Part shown: one piece after another, positions 5,603 through 12,695 of the stretch | Layout: every line of letters starts with the position of its first letter | How positions within the stretch are numbered: position 1 is the first letter of the stretch | IMG/VR virus record: IMGVR_UViG_3300042560_000186 | Span: 1 to 30,803 of that record | DNA length: 30,803 bases | From: a virus | Strand: one strand, 5' to 3' | The notes under the pieces: generated by a model | Seen by the model: the letters and a program-made list of their open reading frames with translations, nothing else | Told to the model about the DNA's origin: nothing | Database searches by the model: none | Made by a program: the position numbers and the translations under genes

Positions 5603-8008
5603 ATGCGAACAGAAAGCCGGACGGCGGTACGCACGTTCATTCGCACGGCGCTGCGCACGCTCGGCGGGGGCGGTGGCGGCGGAGCATTCACCGAATACAA
5701 AATCTTCACCGCATCCGGTAACTGGACTGCGCCCACGGGCGTGACGCAGGTGGAATACCTTGTCGTTGCGGGTGGTGGTGGCGGCGGTGGCGCAGGGGCA
5801 ACTTCGCCGCAGCGTTCCGGTGCTGGTGGTGGTGGCGCTGGCGGATTCCGTACAGGTACAGGCTTCAGCGTTACGGCAGGCACTAACTACACGATTACCG
5901 TTGGCGCAGGTGGCGCAGCAAGGTCGGTTAGTTCTACCGCGAACGGCGGCAATGGGTCCGATTCCGTATTTAGCACCATAACGTCCACAGGCGGTGGCGG
6001 TGGTGGGCAGGGCAACCCTAATGGAAGCGCCGGGGCTAACGGCGGCTCTGGTGGCGGCGGCGGTGCGGGTGGTGGTTTCGTTTCGGGAGGTACTGGCAAC
6101 ACTCCTTCAGTAAACCCGTCACAAGGTTCAAATGGCGGGGATTCTCCGGCTAATGGCGGTGGAGGTGGTGGCGGCGCTTCCGCGACTGGAGCGCAACCCA
6201 CGCCCGGATTAGCCGGCAATGGCGGAGATGGCACGGCCTCGTCAATCTCTGGCGCGTCTGCGACGTATGCAGGCGGCGGCGGTGGCTCTGATTATTTTGG
6301 CGGCGCAAACACAGGCGGCTCTGGCGGCTCTGGCGGTGGCGGCTCTGGCGGCGGTTTCGGCCCGAGTAACTTGTCTGCGGTTTCTGGCACGGCTAACACC
6401 GGAGGCGGTGGCGGCGGCGTAAAAGCGGCGAGTGGCGAAAACTCTGGCTCCGGCGGCTCCGGCATCGTCATCCTCAAGTACACCGTACCCGTACAGTCTG
6501 TCGTAGCCACGTTCACCTCTACCGGCACATGGACTGCCCCGAGCGGCGTCAGCGAGGTTGAGTACCTTGTCGTCGCGGGTGGTGCAGGTGGTGGTTCTGG
6601 CGTTCCCGGCGTTAGTTCTGGTGGCGGCGGTGGAGCGGGTGGATTCCGTACTGGCACAGGTTTATCTGTAACAGCCGGAACTGACTACACGATTACGGTT
6701 GGAGGCGGCGGCGCTTCTAGCACAAGCGGATCTAATAGCGTTTTCTCAACTATTACCTCAACCGGAGGCGGGCGAGGGGCTGGTGGCGCACCAAATGCCG
6801 CTGCAACGGGTGGCTCTGGCGGTGGTGGCAATGATGCTGCGGGTGGCGGGACTGGGGCTGCTGGAAATACTCCAAGCACAGCGCCGTCGCAAGGAAATGC
6901 CGGTGGAAATGTCGGCGTGTTGGGATGTGGAGGCGGCGGCGGGGCTGGCGCAACCGGATCAAACGGATCTGTAAATGTCGGCGGTGGCGGTGGAAACGGA
7001 ACCGCGTCATCCATTTCGGGCGGCTCGGTTACCTACGCGGGTGGTGGTGGCGGTGGCGGTGCATCTGCCCCTGTTGCGCCGGGAGGCTCTGGCGGCGGCG
7101 GCACCGGCGGTCAAGGGCCAAATAATGCAACTGCTGGCGCAGCCAACACAGGCGGCGGCGGCGGTGGCGCTATTGGTGGCGCGGCTCCCGCTGACGTAGG
7201 CGGCGCTGGCGGCTCCGGCATCGTCATCATCAAATACAACATCGGCTCTGCCTCAATCTTCACCTTCAAGTCATCGCAGAAGTGGACTGCACCTGCGGGT
7301 GCGGTGAGCGTTGACTACCTCGTTGTAGCGGGTGGTGGTGGAGGTGGGGTTGGCGGATTAAATTTATATAACGGCGGCGCAGGAGGGGCTGGCGGCTTCC
7401 GTACCGGCACGGCGTTGACTATTACTGCTGGTAGCGAGTACACGATTACCGTTGGCGGTGGCGGGGCATCTAGCACTAATGGTTCCGATAGTATTTTCTC
7501 TACCATAACCTCCACGGGCGGTGGTAAAGGCGGCACGGGTAGTCAAGGCGCAACCGGATCAAGTGGTGGTTCTGGCGGTGGTGGCGCATCACATGGATCG
7601 GCAAATGGAGGCGCTGGCAACACACCGTCAGTCAATCCTAGTCAAGGCAACAATGGCGGTGCCGGTAGCAACGATGCGCCGAACTATGGTTCTGGCGGCG
7701 GCGGCGGTGCTTCTGCTGTAGGTTCTGCGGGGACATCAACTGCTGGCGGTAACGGTGGCGCAGGCACCGCTTCAAGCATTTCCGGCGGCTCTGTTACTTA
7801 TGCAGGCGGCGGTGGCGGCGCTGCATCAGCAGGAACAGCGGGAACCGGCGGCTCTGGTGGTGGCGGTAATGGTGGCGTTGCCGCAGCAGGCTCTGCTGCT
7901 ACAGTCAACACAGGCGGCGGTGGCGGCGGAGGATCGGGACTCGGCGCGGCTTACGCAGGCGGCGCAGGCGGCTCCGGTATCGTAATTCTCAAGGTCAACT
8001 TCACATGA
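5603..8008 (+). CDS. Giant glycine-rich adhesin with three tandem domains
   Basis: This 801-residue protein has a short basic N-terminus (residues 1-25), then three copies of one domain. Each copy begins with a Phe-x-x-x-x-x-W-T-A-P segment (Trp at 41, 310 and 561), continues with a YLVVAGG strand, then some 200 residues of poly-Gly/Ser/Asn with GGFRTGT, YTITVG, VFSTIT and YAGGGGG landmarks, and ends GGSGIVILK or GIVIIK. This is the phage glycine-rich domain. In the Salmonella phage S16 adhesin, runs of this type fold as packed polyglycine-II helices that carry receptor-binding loops. A host-binding tip or decoration role is likely. Starts 9 bases after the previous stop. Codon choice in the glycine runs is mixed GGC, GGT and GGA. 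Confidence 0.75.
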   Translation: MRTESRTAVRTFIRTALRTLGGGGGGGAFTEYKIFTASGNWTAPTGVTQVEYLVVAGGGGGGGAGATSPQRSGAGGGGAGGFRTGTGFSVTAGTNYTITVGAGGAARSVSSTANGGNGSDSVFSTITSTGGGGGGQGNPNGSAGANGGSGGGGGAGGGFVSGGTGNTPSVNPSQGSNGGDSPANGGGGGGGASATGAQPTPGLAGNGGDGTASSISGASATYAGGGGGSDYFGGANTGGSGGSGGGGSGGGFGPSNLSAVSGTANTGGGGGGVKAASGENSGSGGSGIVILKYTVPVQSVVATFTSTGTWTAPSGVSEVEYLVVAGGAGGGSGVPGVSSGGGGGAGGFRTGTGLSVTAGTDYTITVGGGGASSTSGSNSVFSTITSTGGGRGAGGAPNAAATGGSGGGGNDAAGGGTGAAGNTPSTAPSQGNAGGNVGVLGCGGGGGAGATGSNGSVNVGGGGGNGTASSISGGSVTYAGGGGGGGASAPVAPGGSGGGGTGGQGPNNATAGAANTGGGGGGAIGGAAPADVGGAGGSGIVIIKYNIGSASIFTFKSSQKWTAPAGAVSVDYLVVAGGGGGGVGGLNLYNGGAGGAGGFRTGTALTITAGSEYTITVGGGGASSTNGSDSIFSTITSTGGGKGGTGSQGATGSSGGSGGGGASHGSANGGAGNTPSVNPSQGNNGGAGSNDAPNYGSGGGGGASAVGSAGTSTAGGNGGAGTASSISGGSVTYAGGGGGAASAGTAGTGGSGGGGNGGVAAAGSAATVNTGGGGGGGSGLGAAYAGGAGGSGIVILKVNFT
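5689..6498 (+). repeat. Glycine-rich domain repeat, copy 1
   Basis: First of three protein-level repeats in the 801-residue adhesin, about residues 30-298. Landmarks are NWTAPTGV, YLVVAGGGG, GGFRTGTGF and GGSGIVILKY. It is the longest copy. Confidence 0.75.
6502..7251 (+). repeat. Glycine-rich domain repeat, copy 2
   Basis: Second copy, about residues 301-549. Landmarks are TWTAPSGV, YLVVAGGAGG, GGFRTGTGL and GSGIVIIKY. The boundary strands are well conserved with copy 1, whereas the poly-glycine core differs in length and in its interspersed residues. Confidence 0.75.
7252..8005 (+). repeat. Glycine-rich domain repeat, copy 3
   Basis: Third copy, about residues 550-801. Landmarks are KWTAPAGA, YLVVAGGGGG, GGFRTGTAL and GGSGIVILK at the very C-terminus. 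It forms the end of the protein, so it is the likely distal tip. Confidence 0.75.
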
Positions 8009-8253
8009 AAACATATCAACTGATGGGCATTGATACCGCGATGCACTTGCTGCGTCCCGGTGCAAAGTGGGAAATCAGCAACCGCGAAATCACCCGCTGG
8101 GAAGATCCGCGACCGAAACCGTCGTGGGACGAGATCATGTTCACGATTGAAAAGATCAAGGAACTTGAGGACGCGGTGCCGACGATCCTGCTGCCCGAGC
8201 AGCAGAAGGCGTTTGAGGACTATGTTGAGCAGATTGAAAAGGCGGTCGCGTGA
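8005..8253 (+). CDS. Small acidic protein, possibly XkdW-like fibre partner
   Basis: This encodes 82 residues, starting in an ATGA overlap with the adhesin gene. The sequence has an ITRWEDPRPKPSWDEI segment followed by an acidic helix (KIKELEDAVPTILLPEQQKAFEDYVEQIEKA). A tryptophan/proline turn before such a helix is seen in small phage proteins of the XkdW type that sit directly after fibre genes, often as assembly partners. That match is tentative. The tight coupling to the adhesin suggests a partner or chaperone of it. The stop overlaps the oxygenase GTG start. Confidence 0.6.
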   Translation: MKTYQLMGIDTAMHLLRPGAKWEISNREITRWEDPRPKPSWDEIMFTIEKIKELEDAVPTILLPEQQKAFEDYVEQIEKAVA

Positions 8254-8864
8254 ATCTGTATTCCATATTCCCGACGGCGGTTGCCAAGTTTGAACTCGGG
8301 CGCGACTTCAGCCCCGAGGAAACTGCCTTTGTGGACTCGCAAGAGACGCACAAGAACCAAGGCAACACCACAAGCAACGACCGCTATGTGCTGCGCCACG
8401 ACACGATGGCAAACCTCAAGGCGTTCGTAGAGGCAAGCGTGGCCGAGTATCTACAAAGTATCTACGCGCCGAAAAACGAGGTGGGCTTACGCATCACTCA
8501 GTCGTGGCTCAACTACTGCCAGCCCGGTCAATGGCACCACAAGCACGCGCATCCCAACAGTTTCATCAGCGGCGTTCTTTACATGAAGGCTGCTCGAGAG
8601 CGCGACAAGATCTATTTCTACCGCGACGGCTACCAGCAGATCAAAGTCCAGACGGACAACTGGAACCTCTACAACAGCGAGAGCTGGTGGTTTGAGGTCG
8701 GTGCCGGCGACTTGATGCTGTTCCCGTCCAGCCTCACGCACATGGTGGAAGCCGTGCAGCAGGAGCGGGTATCGCTATCGTTCAACACTTTCCCGGTCGG
8801 TTATGTCGGGGAAGAAGAATCGCTCACGGCGTTGCATCTTGAGAATCCTCAAGGCGCAGCGTAA
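8250..8864 (+). CDS. 2-oxoglutarate/Fe(II)-dependent oxygenase
   Basis: This encodes 204 residues from a GTG at 8250 (GTGA overlap); the opening NLYSIFPTAVAKFEL is typical of the phage-borne 2OG-FeII_Oxy_5 group. The double-stranded beta-helix motifs are present: an HAH pair (H99, H101) just before PNSFISGVLYM, a distal histidine in SSLTH (H164), and an arginine in ERVSLSF (R173) where 2-oxoglutarate binds. These enzymes hydroxylate or demethylate a protein, nucleic acid or small molecule using O2 and 2-oxoglutarate. The substrate cannot be read from the sequence. The position right after the adhesin genes makes a virion protein a possible target (inference). Confidence 0.85.
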   Translation: MNLYSIFPTAVAKFELGRDFSPEETAFVDSQETHKNQGNTTSNDRYVLRHDTMANLKAFVEASVAEYLQSIYAPKNEVGLRITQSWLNYCQPGQWHHKHAHPNSFISGVLYMKAARERDKIYFYRDGYQQIKVQTDNWNLYNSESWWFEVGAGDLMLFPSSLTHMVEAVQQERVSLSFNTFPVGYVGEEESLTALHLENPQGAA

Positions 8865-9216
8865 TGACTTTCCAGAGTTTTACGCGGAGTACAGTATTGA
8901 TGATCTAGGGATATTCATGGACAAACTGCCGGTCGCCTTTTTGCCAATCATCAAGGCCGACATTGAGCAGCGAGGCATGGTTTACCCGATCATCATTTTC
9001 AGTCCTTACGAGCAGTACCAGGCCGACCCGAATCCGGTGCTGCCCGCAAAGACGAGTTGGAGGCGAGAGATACTGCGGGTGTACATGGGACACAAAAGGG
9101 TGTGGGTAGCAAGGGAGTTAGGTTACTCGCACATTTCTGCGTACCATGTACGGACCGACAAGCAGGCCCGAGCGTTATGCGGGCATACGACGATTAGAGA
9201 GTTTTGCCCAAATTGA
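8803..9216 (+). CDS. ParB-like (sulfiredoxin-fold) domain protein
   Basis: The frame gives up to 137 residues. The core has GMVYPIIIF and, later, VYMGHKRVWVARELGYSHI (about residues 93-111). This matches the ParB N-terminal/sulfiredoxin-like fold, whose GHxR box binds nucleotide; ParB-like domains can act as CTP-binding clamps or as nucleases. A 20-residue loop separates the two halves. The start is uncertain: ATG 8803 overlaps the oxygenase by 62 bases, TTG 8839 lies within a perfect inverted repeat, and ATG 8917 would remove part of the conserved part. Residues NDFPEFYAEYSIDDLG look genuine. No DNA-binding ParB C-terminal domain is present. Confidence 0.6.
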   Translation: MSGKKNRSRRCILRILKAQRNDFPEFYAEYSIDDLGIFMDKLPVAFLPIIKADIEQRGMVYPIIIFSPYEQYQADPNPVLPAKTSWRREILRVYMGHKRVWVARELGYSHISAYHVRTDKQARALCGHTTIREFCPN

Positions 9217-9228
9217 GGAGTAACTGAA

Positions 9229-9591
9229 GTGGCCCACTACGCAGAGTTAGATGAGAACAACGTCGTTAAGCGCGTCATCGTCGTCGCCAACAAGGATACG
9301 GCGGATGCCAACGGCAACGAAGTCGAAAGCATCGGTGTGGCATTCTGCCAGAAGCTGCTCGGCGGCAACTGGAAGCAGACGAGCTACAACGGCAGCATCC
9401 GCAAGCACTACGCCGGGATCGGCTACAAGTACGATGCCGCGCTGGATGCGTTCATCCCGCCGCAGCCGTATCCGTCATGGACGCTGGACGCCGACTGCAA
9501 CTGGCAGGCTCCGGTGCCGATGCCGTCTGATGGAGAGATGTATACTTGGGACGAAGCTGCCCAAGCATGGGTTTCGGCTCCGCAGGAGTAA
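9229..9591 (+). CDS. Conserved small phage protein, 120 aa
   Basis: This encodes 120 residues from a GTG with a GAGGAG site at 9214-9219. It contains HYAELDENNVVKRVIVV, a GNWKQTSYNGSIRKHYAGIGYKYD core and a PYPSWTLD...W-aromatic tail. From memory, closely similar sequences are common in marine and freshwater podoviruses and myoviruses, near fibre genes or structural genes, with no known function. It is probably a small virion or assembly protein. It ends four bases before the portal start. Confidence 0.7.
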   Translation: MAHYAELDENNVVKRVIVVANKDTADANGNEVESIGVAFCQKLLGGNWKQTSYNGSIRKHYAGIGYKYDAALDAFIPPQPYPSWTLDADCNWQAPVPMPSDGEMYTWDEAAQAWVSAPQE

Positions 9592-9594
9592 GCG

Positions 9595-11262
9595 ATGGCA
9601 GAGTCACGCGCAGCAGAAGTCCTTGAGGGCTATGACCGGCTGAAGGGTGCGCGTGGCACTTGGGAGCAGCATTGGCAAGAAGTCGCCGAGCGCGTCTGGC
9701 CGACGATGGCCGAGATGACAGGCTGGCGCACGCCGGGCGAGAAACGATCAGAGAAGATCTTCGACTCGACCGCCCAGCGCGCCTTGCCGCGATTTTCTGC
9801 TGCAATGGATTCGATGCTGACGCCGGCCACCCAGATGTGGCACGGACTGCGTACCGGCATCCCAGAGCTCGATGACAACGTGGCTGTGCAGCGTTGGTGT
9901 GATTCCATACGCGACATCTTGTTCCGCCAGCGATATGCGCCGACTGCGAACTTTGCGAGTCAGGCATTCGAGTGCTACATGAGCCTAGGTGCATTCGGCA
10001 CCTCTGCGCTTTTCATCGACGAGATTCCCGGCGTGACGCTGCGATACCGCGCGATCGCGCTCTCTGAGTTAGTCATCGATCTTGACCATACTGGCCGCGT
10101 CGACACCGTGTATCGCTGCTTCCAGCTCACGGCGCGACAGGCGATGCAGATCCCCGGCTGGGCTGACAAGCTGCCGCGTGGCATCAAGTCCTCGGCTGAG
10201 GCGCGTGCGAACGATATGTTTGAGTTCGTGCATTGCGTGAAGCCGAACGGCGACTATGTGGCCGGTCGAGCTGGCCCGCAGGGCATGCGCTATCAATCGC
10301 GCTACGTCTCCCGTGAGGGGCAAGTGTTGCTCGATGACAGCGGCTATCGATCAATGCCGTATGCGGTCGGGCGCTACGTCACCGGGCCGCGTGAAATTTA
10401 TGGGCGGTCGCCCGCGATGGAGGCTCTGGCCGACATCAAGTCTCTGCAAGAGATGGAAAAGACCATGCTTCGGATGGCGCACCGCATGGTCGACCCGCCG
10501 CTCATTCTCGCCGAGGAGGGCGCCCTTAATGCGTTCTCGGTGCGCCCTAATGCATTGAATTACGGCTACCTCCGCGAGGACGGCACGCCGCTGGTTCAAC
10601 CGCTGCAGACGGGAGGCAATCTGCCGATCGGCATTGAGATGTCGGATCAGAAGCGCAAGGCGGTGAACGATTCCTTCCTTGTGACGCTGTTCCAGATCCT
10701 TGTCGAGAGTCCTCGCGTGATGACCGCGACCGAGGTGCTGCAGCGTGCGCAGGAAAAAGGCGCGCTGCTTGGCCCGACGATGGGCCGTCAGCAGTCAGAG
10801 TTCCTTGGCCCGATCATCGACCGCGAGCTCGACCTTCTTTCGGCTGGTGGCGATCTGCCGGTGCCGCCTCCGCAGCTCATGGATTACATCATGGGCGGTG
10901 GCGAGATCCTGCCGAAGTACACCGGCCCGCTCGCCCGGCTGATGAAAGCCGAGGAGGCCGCTGGCATTCTGCGCACGATCGAGGCGATCCTGCCGGTCGC
11001 GCAGGCGTCTGGCGACATGACGGTGCTGCGCCGCATCAATGCGGATCAGGCGGTCAAGGTCATTGCCGAGGCCAACAATGTGCCGGCAAAGGCGCTGCGT
11101 ACCGACGAAGAGCTCGAAGCGATGGACGCCGCGCAGCAAGAGGCCGCGCAGATGCAGCAGCTTTTGGCCGCGGCTCCGGTCGCAGGGCAGGCCGCTGAGA
11201 GGTTTGCAAGGGCGGAGCAGATCGCTGCGTCTGCTCCAAGACGAGCTGTGCCGGGAATCTAA
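9595..11262 (+). CDS. Portal protein (head-tail connector, T7 gp8 type)
   Basis: This 555-residue protein belongs to the podovirus connector family (head-tail_con; T7 gp8 is 536 residues). The opening is typical: a RLKGARGTWEQHWQEVAERVWPT helix, then EKIFDSTAQRALPRFSAAMDSMLTP. The centre holds GRSPAMEALADIKSLQEMEK and MTATEVLQRAQEKGALLGP, which are strongly conserved in these portals. The protein forms the twelve-subunit ring at one capsid vertex through which DNA is packed and ejected. The C-terminus is rich in Ala, Gln and Met, as in the family's barrel and crown. Codon use and length are normal. Confidence 0.92.
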   Translation: MAESRAAEVLEGYDRLKGARGTWEQHWQEVAERVWPTMAEMTGWRTPGEKRSEKIFDSTAQRALPRFSAAMDSMLTPATQMWHGLRTGIPELDDNVAVQRWCDSIRDILFRQRYAPTANFASQAFECYMSLGAFGTSALFIDEIPGVTLRYRAIALSELVIDLDHTGRVDTVYRCFQLTARQAMQIPGWADKLPRGIKSSAEARANDMFEFVHCVKPNGDYVAGRAGPQGMRYQSRYVSREGQVLLDDSGYRSMPYAVGRYVTGPREIYGRSPAMEALADIKSLQEMEKTMLRMAHRMVDPPLILAEEGALNAFSVRPNALNYGYLREDGTPLVQPLQTGGNLPIGIEMSDQKRKAVNDSFLVTLFQILVESPRVMTATEVLQRAQEKGALLGPTMGRQQSEFLGPIIDRELDLLSAGGDLPVPPPQLMDYIMGGGEILPKYTGPLARLMKAEEAAGILRTIEAILPVAQASGDMTVLRRINADQAVKVIAEANNVPAKALRTDEELEAMDAAQQEAAQMQQLLAAAPVAGQAAERFARAEQIAASAPRRAVPGI

Positions 11263-11265
11263 GTC

Positions 11266-11577
11266 ATGGCGAGCGATAACGACATTCTTGGAATGCGTTT
11301 GGATTTGCTGCATGAGGATGTCGGCGAGATCAAGACCGCCCTCGGCAAACTCTCGGATGCGATTACGAAGCTCGCGCTGGTCGAGCAGAGCCAGTTACAG
11401 ACAGCCGAGGCGCTGGAGCGCGCATTCAAGGCCATCGAGCGCGTCGAGAATCGGCTGATGAAACTTGAGAATGCGAACGTCACAAACAGCGAATCGGCCA
11501 AGTGGGTCGACCGCGGGGTTGTCGCGCTGGTGTGCGCTGCAGCGGCGGCGATTGCCAAAACAGCAGGGCTGCTCTGA
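11266..11577 (+). CDS. Coiled-coil membrane protein, XhlA-like
   Basis: This encodes 103 residues. A long heptad-patterned region covers about residues 5-70 (LDLLHEDVGEIKTALGKLSD and VENRLMKLENAN), followed by one C-terminal transmembrane helix at about 83-102 (VVALVCAAAAAIAKTAGLL). This layout, soluble coiled coil then a terminal helix, is that of XhlA-type hemolysin/holin-accessory proteins. It directly precedes the holin-like gene (TGATG overlap) and a lysozyme, so a role in lysis is likely. It has no signal peptide. Confidence 0.7.
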   Translation: MASDNDILGMRLDLLHEDVGEIKTALGKLSDAITKLALVEQSQLQTAEALERAFKAIERVENRLMKLENANVTNSESAKWVDRGVVALVCAAAAAIAKTAGLL

Positions 11578-12044
11578 TGTGGGAGACATTGCTTGGCGGT
11601 GTGTTCGGCGGCGTGCTGCGCCTTGCACCGGAGGCGCTGAAGTTCTTCGACCAGAAGAATGAGCGCAAGCATGAGCTGGCAATGCTCGAAGCTGAGATGA
11701 AGTTTGCCCAGGTGCGCGGCGAGATCGCCATGCGCCAGACCGAAGCGCAGATGACGATGGCCGAGGTCGAGGCGATCGGCGAGGCATTCAAGGAGCAGAG
11801 CCAGACGGCGCAAGCTGCTGGCAAAGTGGTTGCTGCAATCTCCGCGCTGGTGCGCCCGTTCGTGACCTACCTTTTTGTGGTTGCCTACGCGGCGGTCAAG
11901 GTTGCTGCATTCCTAATCGCACTCGAGCAGAACGGCGACTGGAAGCAAGTTCTCATAACCATGTGGAGCGTCGACGACATGGCGGTGCTGAATATGATTC
12001 TCAGTTTCTGGTTTGTTGGCAGAGTCTATGAGCGCACTCGATGA
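11577..12044 (+). CDS. Holin-like membrane protein
   Basis: This encodes 155 residues from the ATG at 11577, within a TGATG junction. It has a hydrophobic N-terminus (LLGGVFGGVLRLAP), a long charged central helix with KHELAMLEAEMKFAQV, and two C-terminal transmembrane stretches at about 93-116 (RPFVTYLFVVAYAAVKVAAFL) and 133-150. It matches the pattern of phage three-segment holins with an internal coiled coil. Holins open the inner membrane so the lysozyme can reach the cell wall. The lysozyme that follows has no signal peptide, which fits. It overlaps the lysozyme start by 17 bases. Confidence 0.75.
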   Translation: MWETLLGGVFGGVLRLAPEALKFFDQKNERKHELAMLEAEMKFAQVRGEIAMRQTEAQMTMAEVEAIGEAFKEQSQTAQAAGKVVAAISALVRPFVTYLFVVAYAAVKVAAFLIALEQNGDWKQVLITMWSVDDMAVLNMILSFWFVGRVYERTR

Positions 12045-12483
12045 GGCGGTAACGCAAGCTGCTGTACTCTGCCGGCACTTTGAGGGGTTCCGATCTCGAC
12101 CATACATCTGCCCGGCTGGGTACCCAACGATCGGCTACGGCACAGTTTGGAAGCCAGACGGAACGCGAGTCACGATGGATCATCCGCCGATAACCAATGC
12201 CGAGGCTGACGCATGGCTGGTCAGCGAGCTGCGCAGCAACTACGGCGCTGGCGTGCTGAAGGCGTCTCCCGGTTTGATTGCGCATACCAGCGCACTCGCG
12301 TCAATGATTGATTTCGCGTATAACCTCGGCGTGGCTAGATACAGGGCCAGCACTCTGCGAAAGCGGGTTGACGCAAAAGATTGGGCGGGCGCAAAGGAAC
12401 AGCTCGCCAAGTGGGTGCGAGGCGGTGGCAAGGTGTTGCCGGGATTAGTACGGAGGCGCGCCGCGGAGGCTGCGTTGTTCTGA
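12028..12483 (+). CDS. Endolysin, GH24 lysozyme
   Basis: This encodes 151 residues. The start is taken as ATG 12028, not the TTG at 12013. The catalytic triad follows the E-8aa-C-5aa-T form of phage lysozymes: E19 in HFEGF, C28 in the position that is often Asp, and T34 in PTIGYGT. FAYNLGVARYRASTLRKRV and the terminal GLVRRRAAEAALF are standard for this family. The enzyme cuts the glycan bond between MurNAc and GlcNAc in peptidoglycan. No signal sequence or signal-anchor is seen, so release depends on the holin. A spanin pair is not recognised nearby. Confidence 0.9.
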   Translation: MSALDEAVTQAAVLCRHFEGFRSRPYICPAGYPTIGYGTVWKPDGTRVTMDHPPITNAEADAWLVSELRSNYGAGVLKASPGLIAHTSALASMIDFAYNLGVARYRASTLRKRVDAKDWAGAKEQLAKWVRGGGKVLPGLVRRRAAEAALF

Positions 12484-12692
12484 TGCCAAAAAAGATGCCA
12501 GTCGTTCAGATTGAAGATGGCAAGTGGTATCGAGTCAAAGGCTATACGCACACGGAATGCTGCGACTGCGCGCTGGTGCATAAAGAGGAAATTAGGCTGG
12601 TCGACGGCCATCTGGAATGGCGCGCCATGCGAGACGACAAGGAAACCGATAGACGTCGGAAAGAACTTGGAATCAAGGTAACTCGTAGGTAG
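12483..12692 (+). CDS. Small cysteine-rich protein, 69 aa
   Basis: This encodes 69 residues and starts in a TGATG overlap with the lysozyme. The central segment HTECCDCALVHKEE places H23, C26, C27, C29 and H33 close together, a likely metal-binding knuckle. The C-terminal half is charged (DDKETDRRRKELGIK). From memory, small phage proteins with the CCDCALVH motif recur in podoviruses, with no known role. It ends three bases before the phosphoesterase gene. Confidence 0.65.
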   Translation: MPKKMPVVQIEDGKWYRVKGYTHTECCDCALVHKEEIRLVDGHLEWRAMRDDKETDRRRKELGIKVTRR

Positions 12693-12695
12693 ATC

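Noticed and set aside
5603-8008. Short-period repeats that could look like a CRISPR array or satellite
   Set aside because: The periodicity comes from glycine codons in one uninterrupted frame and there are no equal-length unique spacers.
4569-8008. A diversity-generating retroelement target, as in phage BPP-1
   Set aside because: No reverse transcriptase, Avd-like gene or template repeat is visible in the window, and the adhesin is not of the C-type lectin kind.
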